In this document: positions 28,549 to 37,777 of the stretch, one piece after another
How positions within the stretch are numbered: position 1 is the stretch's first letter
Layout of the letters: the number at the start of each line of letters is the position of its first letter
NCBI RefSeq assembly: GCF_017355985.1
Contig: NZ_JAFIQU010000003.1
Location: 1-45,786, forward strand
DNA: 45,786 bases
DNA from: Arenibaculum pallidiluteum
GTDB taxonomy: Bacteria; Pseudomonadota; Alphaproteobacteria; Azospirillales; Azospirillaceae
Reading direction: 5' to 3'
Made by a program: the position numbers and the translations under genes
The notes under the pieces: model-generated
Told to the model about the DNA's origin: nothing
The model's input: only the letters and a program-made list of their open reading frames with translations
Databases searched by the model: none

Positions 28549-30117
28549 ATGGACAGCAGAGCGGGGTATGCGCCCGCGGCCGCTGCGCCGGAGCGCTGCG
28601 CGCTGACGGCGGATGAAGGCGCAATCGCGGTACCAGGGCGCACGATCTGGCGCAGCGACACGGCTCACCGCGCCGCCGTGCTGGTCGATGGCGAGACCTA
28701 TTTCGCCGCCGCCTTCGAGGCCATGCGACGCGCGCGCCACAGCATCGCCCTGCTGGGCTGGGACCTTGACCTGAGGATCCGCGAGCACCCGGCTTCAATG
28801 CTGACGCTGCGCGCCTTCCTGGAAGGTTTGCTGGTCGAACGGCCGGGGCTGCAGATCCGCCTGCTGGTCTGGGACATGGCGGACGCGCTGGCGCTGATCC
28901 GGCCGACCGTGCCGCCGACCATCCAGGACTGGCTCACCGACGAGCGCCTGACGATCAAGGCCGATGGGGCCTATCCCACGGGATCCGTCCACCATCAGAA
29001 GGTGCTCGTGGTCGACGACGCCGTGGCCTTCCTGGGCGGGATCGACCTGTCCGGGAATCGTTGGGACACGCGCGAGCACGTCGCCCACGACCCCCGCCGG
29101 CTCGATCCCGACGGGAACCGCTACGAGCCGCGCCACGACATGATGCTGATGGTCGACGGCCCGGCGGCGCTGGCGCTTGGCGAGCTCTGCCGGGACCGCT
29201 GGGAATGCGCGACCGGGGAGCGGCCCGCCGCGCCGCCCCGGGAGCCCGACCATGATCCCTGGCCGCCCGCCGTCGCGCCCATGCTGCGCGACGTGCCGGT
29301 CGGGCTGGCGCGGACGCGGCCGCGCTGGAACGGCTGGCCCGGCGCGCGCGAGGTGGAGCGCCTCTATCTCGAGAGCATCGCCGCGGCGCGGCGCTTCATC
29401 TACATCGAGAACCAGTACTTCGCCTCGCGCCCGATCGCCGAGGCGATCGGGCGTCGGCTGCGCGAGCCGGACGGGCCCGAGGTCGTCGTGGTCACCTCCC
29501 ACTGGGGGCCGAGCTGGATCGAGCACGCCACCATGAACGTGCTGCGCGACAAGCTCGTCCATTCCCTGCGCGCGGCCGACCGCTACGACCGGTTCCGGAT
29601 CTACGGCGCGTTCAGCGGCGACGAGGGCATCACGGTCCATGGGAAGCTGATGATCGTGGACGGCCGGCTGCTCCGGATCGGCTCGTCGAACCTCAACGAG
29701 CGTTCCATGGGCGTCGACACCGAATGCGACGCCGTGATCGAGGCGGTGCCCGGGGATCCCCGGGCCGGCGAGATCGCGGGGGCCATCCGGACGCTCCGGG
29801 ACGACCTGATCGCCGAGCATCTGGGCGTGCCGCGCGGGCGCGTGTCTCAGGCGACCGGGCAGATGGGCTCCCTGGTGCGCGCCATCGACGTGCTGCGGGC
29901 GGAATGCCGCTCCCAGCGCTGCCTGCGGCCGCTCAAGCCGCGCAAGCTCGGAGCCTTCGTGGACGTGGTCGACAACTTCGTCGTGAACCCCTCGCGCCCG
30001 ATCTGGCGGACGCGGACCGGCCGGACGGTGCGTGCCGCGGCGCTGGGTGGGGCGGGGCTGTGGCTGCTGTGGAAGGCCTGGCGCTCGCTGCACCCGATCG
30101 AGGCCGACGACGGCTGA
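28549..30117 (+). CDS. phospholipase D-like / cardiolipin synthase-like enzyme
   Basis: The 522-residue protein has two HKD motifs: His149-x-Lys151 with Asp156 in HHQKVLVVDD and His364-x-Lys366 with Asp371 in HGKLMIVDG, each followed by a GGIDLSGNRWD- or GSSNLNERS-type block. It is a member of the phospholipase D superfamily that could act as a phospholipase or cardiolipin/phosphatidyl transferase. A single hydrophobic segment near residues 487-503 may tether it to the membrane at its C-terminus. AGGAGAG precedes the ATG. It lies just after the pgm terminator and should have its own promoter. Confidence 0.88.
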   Translation: MDSRAGYAPAAAAPERCALTADEGAIAVPGRTIWRSDTAHRAAVLVDGETYFAAAFEAMRRARHSIALLGWDLDLRIREHPASMLTLRAFLEGLLVERPGLQIRLLVWDMADALALIRPTVPPTIQDWLTDERLTIKADGAYPTGSVHHQKVLVVDDAVAFLGGIDLSGNRWDTREHVAHDPRRLDPDGNRYEPRHDMMLMVDGPAALALGELCRDRWECATGERPAAPPREPDHDPWPPAVAPMLRDVPVGLARTRPRWNGWPGAREVERLYLESIAAARRFIYIENQYFASRPIAEAIGRRLREPDGPEVVVVTSHWGPSWIEHATMNVLRDKLVHSLRAADRYDRFRIYGAFSGDEGITVHGKLMIVDGRLLRIGSSNLNERSMGVDTECDAVIEAVPGDPRAGEIAGAIRTLRDDLIAEHLGVPRGRVSQATGQMGSLVRAIDVLRAECRSQRCLRPLKPRKLGAFVDVVDNFVVNPSRPIWRTRTGRTVRAAALGGAGLWLLWKAWRSLHPIEADDG

Positions 30118-30235
30118 GGCGGACGGGTGTCGCAGGGACGATTTCGGCCTTCCTGGCCGCCTGTCCCGATCCCGAGCCCTCTGCTATGGTGCCGGCCGCA
30201 AGATTGCGGGTATGCACCGCGACAGGGATCAGGAC

Positions 30236-31435
30236 ATGCCGATCATCAACCGCATCGCCGAGTTCCACGCCGACATGACCGCCTGGCGGCGCGATTTCCA
30301 TGCCCATCCGGAGCTGGGCTTCGAGGAGTTCCGGACCGCCGAGAAGGTGGCGGCGCTGCTGACGGAATGGGGTATCGAGGTCCATCGCGGCCTCGGCGTC
30401 ACGGGGGTCGTCGGCACGCTGCACGGCGCGCATCCTGCCAGGGATACCGGCGCGGGCCGGCCGAAGGTGATCGCGCTGCGCGCCGACATGGACGCCCTGC
30501 CTATGCAGGAGGAGAACGACTTCGCCCATGCCTCGACCGTGCCCGGGAAGATGCATGCCTGCGGCCACGACGGCCACACGACCATGCTGCTGGGCGCGGC
30601 CCGATACCTCGCGGAGACGCGCAACTTCGCCGGCACGGTGCGGTTCATCTTCCAGCCCGCCGAGGAGGGACGGGGCGGCGCGCTCCGGATGATCGAGGAC
30701 GGGCTGCTGGAGAAGCTGCCCTTCGACGAGGTCTACGGCCTGCACAACTGGCCCGAGATGCCCGCGGGGATCATGGCCATGCGGCCGGGCCCCATGATGG
30801 CGGCGGCCGACCTGTTCGACATCACCGTGTCGGGCCGAGGCGGCCACGGCGCCATGCCGCACCACTCGGTGGACCCCGTGGTGGTCGCATCGCAGATCGT
30901 GACGGCGCTTCAGACGCTGGTCAGCCGCGGCACCGACCCCATGGACAATGCCGTCGTCAGCGTCACCCGGATCCACGCCGGAAGCGCCTACAACGTGATC
31001 CCAGGCGAGGCGCGGCTGTCCGGCACTGTGCGGAGCTTCCGGCCGGAGACGCGCGACCGTCTCGAGGCGGGCATCCGCCGCATCTCGGAGGGTGTCGCGG
31101 CGGCCCTGGAGGCGGCCGCGACGGTGGATTACCGCCGGAACTATCCGCCGACGCTGAACACGCCAGCCGAGACCGATTTCGCCGCCGGGGTCGCCACGCG
31201 GATGCTCGGCGAGGCCGCGGTGATGCGCGACTTCGAGCCGAGCATGGGTGCTGAGGACTTCGCCTTCATGCTGGAGCGCACTCCCGGGTGCTATGCCTGG
31301 ATCGGCCAGGCCGGCGGCGGGGGCGGCTGCATGGTCCACAACCCGCGATACGACTTCAACGACGAGATCCTGCCCCTGGGTGCCAGCTACTGGGCGAACC
31401 TGGTCGAGGCCGCGCTCCCCCGGGAGGTCGCCTGA
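30236..31435 (+). CDS. M20 family amidohydrolase (hippurate hydrolase-like)
   Basis: The 399-residue enzyme is a M20 metallo-amidohydrolase of the IAA-amino acid/hippurate hydrolase group, which cleaves N-acyl amino acids. Metal-site motifs are HACGHDGHT (Cys109, His111), FQPAEEGRGGA (Glu143-Glu144) and YGLHNWPEMP. The dimerisation domain holds GRGGHGAMPHHSVDPVV. An ATG at 30212 is possible, but 30236 has an AGGGAT site eight bases upstream and begins the usual N-terminus. Its stop overlaps the start of the next gene (TGATG), so the two are coupled. Confidence 0.9.
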   Translation: MPIINRIAEFHADMTAWRRDFHAHPELGFEEFRTAEKVAALLTEWGIEVHRGLGVTGVVGTLHGAHPARDTGAGRPKVIALRADMDALPMQEENDFAHASTVPGKMHACGHDGHTTMLLGAARYLAETRNFAGTVRFIFQPAEEGRGGALRMIEDGLLEKLPFDEVYGLHNWPEMPAGIMAMRPGPMMAAADLFDITVSGRGGHGAMPHHSVDPVVVASQIVTALQTLVSRGTDPMDNAVVSVTRIHAGSAYNVIPGEARLSGTVRSFRPETRDRLEAGIRRISEGVAAALEAAATVDYRRNYPPTLNTPAETDFAAGVATRMLGEAAVMRDFEPSMGAEDFAFMLERTPGCYAWIGQAGGGGGCMVHNPRYDFNDEILPLGASYWANLVEAALPREVA

Positions 31436-31950
31436 TGGCCAAGCCGATGCCCCGTCTGCTGAGGGCCGCCGCGCTGGCCGCCGCGGTCGCGGCGCTGGGC
31501 GGCTGCGGATCCACGGCGGCTCTCCTCGCCGGGGAGCCGCCGGTCTGGGGCTCGGGCCAGCGGCCCGGCGCCCTGCCGGGGATCGGTGGGCGCCTGGACT
31601 GGAGCGGCGTGCAGAGCGAGGTGCAGGGGCGTGTGACGGTGACCGCCCGGACCGAGGAGGAATGGCAGGGGCTCTGGCGCCAGGTCGCCGCCCCTGCGCC
31701 GGGACCGCTGCCGCCGGGCTGGATGGCCGTCGCTGTCTTCGCGGGCGTGCAGAGCGGCGGGGGCTTCGCGGTCGAGATCGTCGACGCCGCGGTGCTACGG
31801 CGAATCGACTTCCCTGACACGCTGCAAGTGACCTATCGGATCAAGGCGCCGGCCGCCGGAGCGCTGACGTCCCAGGAGCTGACCTCTCCCTGGGCCGTAC
31901 GCCTGGTCAGGGACACGCCCGCCCGGCCGGATTTCGAGCGCATCACCTGA
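31435..31950 (+). CDS. lipoprotein with PrcB_C-like domain
   Basis: The 171-residue protein has a signal peptide ending in the lipobox LGGC. The C-terminal 100 residues (WMAVAVFAGVQSGGGFAVEIVDA, then LQVTYRIKAPAAG) resemble the PrcB_C protease-complex domain. Its start overlaps the stop of the M20 enzyme by one base, so translation is probably coupled. The functional link between the two is not clear from the sequence. It could bind a periplasmic partner protein. Confidence 0.72.
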   Translation: MAKPMPRLLRAAALAAAVAALGGCGSTAALLAGEPPVWGSGQRPGALPGIGGRLDWSGVQSEVQGRVTVTARTEEEWQGLWRQVAAPAPGPLPPGWMAVAVFAGVQSGGGFAVEIVDAAVLRRIDFPDTLQVTYRIKAPAAGALTSQELTSPWAVRLVRDTPARPDFERIT

Positions 31951-31963
31951 CGGGGCCCGGCAC

Positions 31964-31987
31964 TGGAACGGATCACGCCCCGTTCCA
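31964..31987. repeat. short inverted repeat
   Basis: TGGAACGG and CCGTTCCA form a perfect 8-bp stem with an 8-base loop 14 bases after the lipoprotein stop. It may act as a terminator; no T-run follows. Confidence 0.4.
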
Positions 31988-32001
31988 AGCTCAATGATCT
32001 G

Positions 32002-32040
32002 GAAGCACTCCAAGGTTCGGAGCGAACCTCGGAGTGCTTC
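32002..32040. repeat. long near-perfect inverted repeat
   Basis: Two 17-base arms (32002-32018 and 32024-32040) pair at 16 of 17 positions around the 5-base loop GGAGC. It follows the smaller hairpin at 31964 in the 200-base gap before the IalB-family gene. No T-run follows, so it is not a classical terminator. Confidence 0.7.
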
Positions 32041-32150
32041 GGGCGTCGGCCTGCCGCAGCATCCCCTTGACCGCGGGCCGTCCGGCATGCGCTTTCTTCG
32101 CGGATCCCGGCATGGCCCGGGGCCGCCCGCTGAGATCAGGAGCCGAAGCC

Positions 32151-32681
32151 TTGACCGCCTCCCATGCCACGTCCGTTGCGGCCGCCGCGCTCGCGGCCGT
32201 GCTCGTCTTCGCGATGCCCGCCGCGGCCCAGCAGGCGAAGGGAAAGCAGTCCGCCGCCCAGGGCGGGCAGAGGATCGGCGACTGGAAGCTGGTCTGCGCG
32301 CCGTCCACGCCCTGCTTCATCACTCAGGAGGTCGTCGACGCCGAGACCAAGGCCGGCCTTGCGGGAATCGCCGTCGCGAAGCCGCCAGGGCGGCCCAATG
32401 GGGTCATGCAGGTGAACCTCGCGCCCCAGATCGACCCCAAGCAGCCGATCGGGCTCTCCGTCGACGGCGGGGCCCCGGCGCCGCTTCAGGTGAACGGCTG
32501 CGACGCGGCGAAGTGCAGCGCCCGCGCGGTGCTTCCCGACGACGTGCTGGAGCGGTTGCGCAAGGGCAACGAGATCATCCTGACCTTCGGGCTTCCGAAC
32601 CAGACGCAGCTCGCCGCGGTGAAGTTCTCGCTGAAGGGCTTCACCGCCGCCTACAAGGCACTCGAGGCGAAGCGCGGCTGA
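32151..32681 (+). CDS. invasion-associated locus B (IalB) family protein
   Basis: The 176-residue protein is an IalB family member, a periplasmic protein type known in alphaproteobacteria. It has a signal peptide ending AMPAAAQQ, then RIGDWKLVCAPSTPCFITQEV and two cysteines in NGCDAAKCSARAVL. The TTG at 32151 is preceded by AGGAG eight bases away and sets the signal peptide correctly; an ATG at 32112 is the alternative but would give a long charged leader. IalB was named for Bartonella, but most relatives are in free-living bacteria and their role is not known. Confidence 0.82.
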   Translation: MTASHATSVAAAALAAVLVFAMPAAAQQAKGKQSAAQGGQRIGDWKLVCAPSTPCFITQEVVDAETKAGLAGIAVAKPPGRPNGVMQVNLAPQIDPKQPIGLSVDGGAPAPLQVNGCDAAKCSARAVLPDDVLERLRKGNEIILTFGLPNQTQLAAVKFSLKGFTAAYKALEAKRG

Positions 32682-32763
32682 GTGACGCAGCAGGGCTGAA
32701 CGGATCGGCCGGATCAGGCCGACGGGCGCGGCCAAAAGACCAGGGCCGCGCCGCCCGCCGGGG

Positions 32764-32994
32764 TCAGCGGTCGTCCCACTCGGTCTCGTCGGCCCGCAGC
32801 AGCTCGACCAACCGGGCGACCCGCCCGCTGACCGAGCGCTTCAGCGCCGTTGCCAGATAGTCGTCGGAGTTCAGCCAGGTCCTGGCTTCCATGAGCTCGG
32901 CCGTGTCGGCGCCCGTGCCGATGATGGCGGCGATGCGCATGTCGTCCAAACGGCCGCAGATCTCGATGACCTGGTCGCGCGTCAGTCCGGGCAT
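32764..32994 (-). CDS. small hypothetical protein
   Basis: The 76-residue product starts MPGLTRDQVIEICGRLDDMRIAAIIGTGAD and is wholly helical in appearance, without signal peptide or membrane segment. The ATG at 32994 follows GGAGG eight bases away; an in-frame ATG at 33003 directly abuts that site and fits less well. It may be one of the small uncharacterised alphaproteobacterial helical proteins, but I do not recognise it. It is divergent from the ThDP enzyme gene. Confidence 0.55.
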   Translation of the reverse strand: MPGLTRDQVIEICGRLDDMRIAAIIGTGADTAELMEARTWLNSDDYLATALKRSVSGRVARLVELLRADETEWDDR

Positions 32995-33207
32995 CCCCTG
33001 CATCCTCCCTGGGTAGAGAACGGCCGCCTCGGTCGGTCCGTCCGAAGCGTCAATCGCGATCTCGACAAACCCGGAGGGCGGATCCGGCCTGGCCGGAAAC
33101 CGCCCCGTCCGCACCGCCCCCCGGGGTTTTCCGCAATACCGTCGGCCCCCTCAAAAGGCAATACCCGCGTCGGGGAGGGGACCGACCCATTGGCGGTGCG
33201 CCCGTCC

Positions 33208-33236
33208 TTGACGGCTGCGGCGGTGGCGACTTTACT
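33208..33236 (+). promoter_or_regulatory. sigma-70-type promoter of the ThDP enzyme gene
   Basis: TTGACG (33208-33213), a 17-base spacer and TTTACT (33231-33236; four of six) lie 61 bases before the TTG start at 33298. The rest of the 303-base gap to the small gene at 32764 shows no other gene. Confidence 0.45.
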
Positions 33237-33297
33237 CGCCCCGCCTGTCCGGCGGCGCATGAGACGCCGGGCCTGACCTGATCCGGAGACGCAAGCC

Positions 33298-34974
33298 TTG
33301 CCCGCCACCCGACCCGCCCGCAGCGGCGGCCAGATCCTCGTCGACGCCCTGCGCGTGCATGGTGCCGACCTCGCCTTCTGCGTGGCCGGGGAAAGCTATC
33401 TCGAGGTGCTCGACGCCTTCGTGGACACGCCCGGCATCCGCCTGGTGACCTGCCGTCACGAGGGAGGCGCCGCCAACATGGCCGAGGCCGCGGGCAAGCT
33501 GACGGGGCGCCCCGGAATCTGCTTCGTGACCCGCGGGCCCGGGGCCTGCAACGCCTCCATCGCGGTGCACACGGCGATGCAGGATTCCACCCCCATGATC
33601 CTGTTCGTGGGCCAGGTCGCCCGCGATCAGGCGGAGCGCGAGGCGTTCCAGGAGATCGACTACCGCCGCATGTTCGGTTCGGTGGCGAAGTGGGCTGCGC
33701 AGATCGACGACGCGCGCCGGATCCCGGAATTCGTCGCGCGCGCCTTCGCGACCGCGACCAGCGGCCGTCCTGGCCCGGTGGTCCTGGCGCTGCCCGAGGA
33801 CATGCTGCGCGACCGCGTCGAGGTTCCCGACACCGCGCCCTACGCCGCCGTGCAGGGCCACCCGGGCCCCGCCGAGCTCGACCGGCTGGCTGCGCTGCTG
33901 GCCGGCGCCGAGCGGCCGCTCGTCCTCGTCGGCGGAAGCGGCTGGACCGATGCCGCCTGCGCCGACCTGCGGCGCTGGGCCGAGGCGAACAGGCTGCCGG
34001 TCTGCTGCTCCTTCCGGCGGCAGGACGTGATGGCGAACGACAGCCCGAGCTATGCCGGCGATCTCGGCACCGGGCCCAATCCGAAGCTGCTCCAGCGTGT
34101 GCGCGAAGCTGACCTGCTGGTCGTGATCGGCGCCCGGCTCGGCGAGATGACGACCCAGGGCTACGAGCTGGTCGAACCGCCCGAGCTGACGCAGACGCTG
34201 GTGCATATCCACGCCTCGGCCGAGGAGCTCGGGCGGGTCTACCGCCCCGACCTGCCGATCCAGGCGGGCCCCGCGGCGGCCCTGGCCGCGCTGGCCGCCC
34301 TGCCGGCGGCCGCGGCGCCGCGCTGGGACGGCTGGTCGCGCGCCTGCCGGGACGACTACCTGGCCTGGCTGGAGCCGCAGCCCTATGCCGGCGACCTGGA
34401 TCTCGGCCGGGTCTTCACCTGGCTCCGCGACAGGCTGCCGGCCGATGCCGTCGTTACGGTGGATGCCGGCAATTTCTCGGGCTGGAGCCACCGGTTCCTT
34501 TCCTACCGACGCCCCGGCAGGCAGCTCGGCCCGACGAGCGGCGCCATGGGCTACGCCGTGCCCGCCGCCGTCGCGGCCAAGCTGGTCCATCCCGACAGGA
34601 TCGTCCTCGCCAATGTCGGAGATGGCGGGTTCCTGATGACTGGCCAGGAGATCGCGACGGCCGTGCAGTCGGGGGCGGCCCCGGTGATCCTGGTCTTCAA
34701 CAACGGCATGTACGGCACGATCCGCATGCATCAGGAGCGGCGCTATCCCGGCCGGGTCAGCGCGACGGCACTGAGCAACCCCGACTTCGTCCGGCTCGCC
34801 GAGAGTTACGGCGCCTTCGGCGTGGCTGTGTCGAGGACAGAGGAGTTCGCGCCGGCCTTCGAGGCTGCGGTGGCGTCGGGCAGACCCGCGCTGATCGAGC
34901 TGCGCATGGACCCGGACGTGATCACCACGCGGACGACCCTTTCAGCCATCCGCGAGGCGGCGTCGAAACGCTGA
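33298..34974 (+). CDS. thiamine diphosphate-dependent enzyme (acetolactate synthase-like)
   Basis: The 558-residue protein has the three domains of ThDP decarboxylases. Glu55 in RHEGGAANMAEA is the cofactor-activating residue. GDGGF followed by the FNN of ILVFNNGMYG (GDG-x20-30-N) binds the diphosphate and magnesium. It resembles acetolactate synthase large subunits and other decarboxylases. There is no ilvH small subunit nearby, so a catabolic or unusual decarboxylase is as likely as branched-chain amino acid synthesis. The TTG start has GGAG ten bases upstream and gives the usual start MPATRPARSGGQILVDAL. Confidence 0.85.
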   Translation: MPATRPARSGGQILVDALRVHGADLAFCVAGESYLEVLDAFVDTPGIRLVTCRHEGGAANMAEAAGKLTGRPGICFVTRGPGACNASIAVHTAMQDSTPMILFVGQVARDQAEREAFQEIDYRRMFGSVAKWAAQIDDARRIPEFVARAFATATSGRPGPVVLALPEDMLRDRVEVPDTAPYAAVQGHPGPAELDRLAALLAGAERPLVLVGGSGWTDAACADLRRWAEANRLPVCCSFRRQDVMANDSPSYAGDLGTGPNPKLLQRVREADLLVVIGARLGEMTTQGYELVEPPELTQTLVHIHASAEELGRVYRPDLPIQAGPAAALAALAALPAAAAPRWDGWSRACRDDYLAWLEPQPYAGDLDLGRVFTWLRDRLPADAVVTVDAGNFSGWSHRFLSYRRPGRQLGPTSGAMGYAVPAAVAAKLVHPDRIVLANVGDGGFLMTGQEIATAVQSGAAPVILVFNNGMYGTIRMHQERRYPGRVSATALSNPDFVRLAESYGAFGVAVSRTEEFAPAFEAAVASGRPALIELRMDPDVITTRTTLSAIREAASKR

Positions 34975-35055
34975 TTACCACTTTCGGGTCTCGTCTTGGT
35001 TGCATCCGGGGGCGGAAGGGTTTATCCCGTTCTCTAGAGAGAGGCCCGGGGGCCC

Positions 35056-36363
35056 ATGAACCGCTGGTACACGTTGAGCCTCGTCGCCCTGACGGCGGTC
35101 TGGATGGTCCTGCCGCCGGCGTCCCGCGCCGATGCGCCGGACGACCGGCCGGTGCCGGCTTTCGCGCCGACCTTCGCGCCATCCAGCCCGCAGCGGCTCG
35201 TACAGCCGGGATCGGTGGCGCGGCCCCAGGTCCCGCCCTACCGGATCGCGCCCTTCGCGATGCGGCCGCAGACCTCGGTGCCTTACCGAGTCGCGCCGCC
35301 GGCGTCAGCCGCGAACCCCGCATCCGTCGCGAAGCCCGCCGCTCCGCCGCAGCGGCGCGAGGCGCGGGTGCGGCAAGGCGCACCCGCTGCCGCGTCCCAT
35401 GCGGCGCCCGCACAGCGGATGGCCGCGGCGCCGTCCGCTCCTGCGACGCCGGTGCCCGTGCCTGCACCCAAGCCCTTCGTGGCGCCGCTGGGCTTCCCCG
35501 TCCCGCTGGTGTCGGAGGCGCAGCCGGCGCCCGAGCCGCCGGTACAGCAGGCGCAGCCGGCAGCCCCGCAGCAACCGACACAGCCGGCGTCCTCGCAGCC
35601 GCAAGTCAAGGCGCCGCCCGCAGCCACGCCGGCGAATTCCCAGCCGGCGCGCCCCGCCCAGAGCGCTGCGCTCAACCCGCCGGCCCCGGCGCAGCGTCCG
35701 GCGCCTCCGCCCGAGACAGGAGCGGAGAGCGAGGCAGGGGCCGCCCTCGCGCAGCCGGCCCCGGCTCCCGCGGCTGCCCGGCCGACGCAGCCGCCCGCCG
35801 ATGCTGCGCGCGTACCGCCCGCACCGATGGCCCTGCCGCCGGCAGGCGTTCCGGCACCGGCCACCAAGCCGCCGGCGGCTGTGGCGCGCACGGCTCCCGC
35901 GCCGCAGCCCCGAGCCGAGCCGACGACGGCCCGGAGCCGGCCCGGCGCGCCGACCCGCCCCAGCCTCGGGAGGATCGCCCGGCTGCCGCTCGGCCCGCCG
36001 CTGGCGAAGCTGACCCCCCGCAGGGCTTCCGGAGCGCCCGCGGCGGCTCCGCGCATGAGCGTGCCGCCGCTGCCGGAGAACGGCGCCGCGTCCCCGTCCG
36101 AGAAGGAGGTCTGGCTGGTCGGGCCGGCCGAAAGCCTTTCTCCGGAGCGCCATGCCGAGGAGACCGCCTGCCTTGCCGGCGAGAACGTCCTGCTCGGGCA
36201 GTCGCTGTTCGGGGGCAGCCTGATCGTGCCGGAGGGCAACCGCTCGGCCGCGCTGAAGATGGGGCTGTGCCAGGTGATCCTGGTGACGCGGCGCTCCGAC
36301 GCGGAGGCCGCGCAACGGAACCTCTCCACGATGGGCGTGGTCGCCAGGGTCCAGCAGAAGTGA
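35056..36363 (+). CDS. secreted Pro/Ala-rich protein with small C-terminal domain
   Basis: The 435-residue protein begins with a signal peptide (about residues 1-25, ending SRADA). It then runs for about 320 residues as a disordered Pro/Ala/Gln/Arg-rich chain and ends in a folded 85-residue domain (KEVWLVGPAESL, then CLAGENVLLGQSLFGGSLIVPEGNRSAALKMGLCQVILVTRRSD). The two cysteines in the end domain could form a disulfide in the periplasm. I do not recognise the domain. Reading frames on the opposite strand are open over the low-complexity part but lack a signal peptide and are shadows. It is convergent with hemN. Confidence 0.7.
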   Translation: MNRWYTLSLVALTAVWMVLPPASRADAPDDRPVPAFAPTFAPSSPQRLVQPGSVARPQVPPYRIAPFAMRPQTSVPYRVAPPASAANPASVAKPAAPPQRREARVRQGAPAAASHAAPAQRMAAAPSAPATPVPVPAPKPFVAPLGFPVPLVSEAQPAPEPPVQQAQPAAPQQPTQPASSQPQVKAPPAATPANSQPARPAQSAALNPPAPAQRPAPPPETGAESEAGAALAQPAPAPAAARPTQPPADAARVPPAPMALPPAGVPAPATKPPAAVARTAPAPQPRAEPTTARSRPGAPTRPSLGRIARLPLGPPLAKLTPRRASGAPAAAPRMSVPPLPENGAASPSEKEVWLVGPAESLSPERHAEETACLAGENVLLGQSLFGGSLIVPEGNRSAALKMGLCQVILVTRRSDAEAAQRNLSTMGVVARVQQK

Positions 36364-36366
36364 GGC

Positions 36367-36385
36367 CGGCGGCCGTTTGCCGCCG
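36367..36385. terminator. hairpin between convergent genes
   Basis: CGGCGGC and GCCGCCG form a perfect 7-bp stem around a 5-base loop in the 25-base gap between the Pro/Ala-rich gene and hemN. Confidence 0.5.
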
Positions 36386-36388
36386 CCT

Positions 36389-37744
36389 TCAGACCGCCAG
36401 CGAGTGCCGGGCCGCTCCGCGGTCGAGATAGGCGTCGAATACCGCTGCGGCCAGACGCACCAGCGGGCGCATGGCATCCTCGACGAACACGCGCGAGCCC
36501 TCGATCCCGGCAATGCCGTCCTCGACCAGCGGGGCAAGTCGCGCCACGTCCTCGGCGAACACATCGGCGCTCGTGCCGTGGGCCGCCGCGACCTCGGCCA
36601 GGTCGACCGTCAGGTTGCACATCAGCCGCTCGATCACCTCGCGCCGCAGGCGGTCGTCGGGGCTGAGGCGCAGGCCCTTCGTGACGGCCGGGCGACCGGC
36701 GGCGACGGCCCGGCCATAGCGCTCGTGGGCGGGATCGTTCTGGACGTAGCCCTGGGGCAGCGAGCCGATGGCCGAGGCGCCGAAGCCCAGCAGCGTGCCG
36801 GCCTCGTCGGTGGTGTAGCCCTGGAAGTTGCGATGCAGGCGTCCCGCCCGCTGGGCGAGCGCCAGCGGATCCTGGGGCAGGGCGAAGTGGTCGAGGCCGA
36901 TCTGCTCGTAGCCGCCTTCCGACAGGGTGCGGGCGATCATGTCGAACTGCAGCCAGCGGCCCCGGGAATCCGCGAGCGCCTTCTCGTCGATCAGGCGCTG
37001 GTGGGTCTTCATCCAGGGAACGTGGGCATAGCCGAAGATCGAGAGCCGGTCGGGTGCCAGCCCGAGCACCTGGCGCGCGCTCTCGGCGCAGGTCTCGGGG
37101 GTCTGATGCGGCAGGCCGTACATCAGGTCCAGGTTGATGCCTTCGATGCCGACGCCGCGCAGGGCCTCGACGGCGCCCTGCGTGGCGGCGAAGGGCTGGA
37201 TCCGGTTGATCGCCTCCTGCACCCGCGGGTTCAGGTCCTGCACGCCGAGCGAGACGCGGTTCACGCCGCCCCGGGCCAGGGCGGCCGGCATCTCGGGATC
37301 GAGCGTCCTGGGATCGATCTCCACCGCCACCTCGGCCTGGGGCAGCAGGTCGAGGCGGCTGCGGAGCCGGTCCATCAGGGAGGTGAAGTCGCGCGGAGCC
37401 ATCATGGTCGGCGTGCCGCCGCCGAAATGGATGTGCGCGACCTTCATCCGGGCCGGCAGGACCGCGGCCACCATGGCGATCTCGCGGTCGAGCGCGCCGA
37501 GGTAGTCGGCGATGGGCTGGTAGCGGGCAACGACGCGGGTGTTGCATCCGCAGTACCAGCACATGGCATGGCAGAACGGGACGTGGAGGTAGAGCGAGAC
37601 GGGCTCGTCCGGGTCCAGTTCCCGCACCCAGCCGAGATAGGTGTCCGGACCGATCCCCGGGCTGAAATGCGGGGCGGTCGGATAGCTGGTGTAGCGCGGG
37701 ACGCGGTGGCCGTCGTAGCGGGCGATCAGGTCGATGTTGTCCAT
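36389..37744 (-). CDS. hemN: oxygen-independent coproporphyrinogen III oxidase
   Basis: The 451-residue radical SAM enzyme converts coproporphyrinogen III to protoporphyrinogen IX without oxygen. The iron-sulfur site is CHAMCWYC (Cys58, Cys62, Cys65), followed by Cys67, as in true HemN. HIHFGGGTPTM and EIDPRTL lie downstream as expected. Length is normal and the start MDNIDLIARYDGHRVPRYTSYP is the family's own. A perfect FNR-type box ends 34 bases before the start codon. With hemA it marks haem synthesis that responds to low oxygen. Confidence 0.95.
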   Translation of the reverse strand: MDNIDLIARYDGHRVPRYTSYPTAPHFSPGIGPDTYLGWVRELDPDEPVSLYLHVPFCHAMCWYCGCNTRVVARYQPIADYLGALDREIAMVAAVLPARMKVAHIHFGGGTPTMMAPRDFTSLMDRLRSRLDLLPQAEVAVEIDPRTLDPEMPAALARGGVNRVSLGVQDLNPRVQEAINRIQPFAATQGAVEALRGVGIEGINLDLMYGLPHQTPETCAESARQVLGLAPDRLSIFGYAHVPWMKTHQRLIDEKALADSRGRWLQFDMIARTLSEGGYEQIGLDHFALPQDPLALAQRAGRLHRNFQGYTTDEAGTLLGFGASAIGSLPQGYVQNDPAHERYGRAVAAGRPAVTKGLRLSPDDRLRREVIERLMCNLTVDLAEVAAAHGTSADVFAEDVARLAPLVEDGIAGIEGSRVFVEDAMRPLVRLAAAVFDAYLDRGAARHSLAV

Positions 37745-37777
37745 GCCCGCAGTCTGGCGTACGGCGGCAGGCGCGCC

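Noticed and set aside
35283..37562. Long open frame on the minus strand across the Pro/Ala-rich gene and hemN
   Set aside because: It is an out-of-frame shadow created by high G+C; the plus-strand gene has a signal peptide and hemN occupies the rest.
36389..37744. Possible misassignment of hemN to a HemW-like protein
   Set aside because: The fourth cysteine after CX3CX2C and the YTSYPTAPHF opening favour true HemN.
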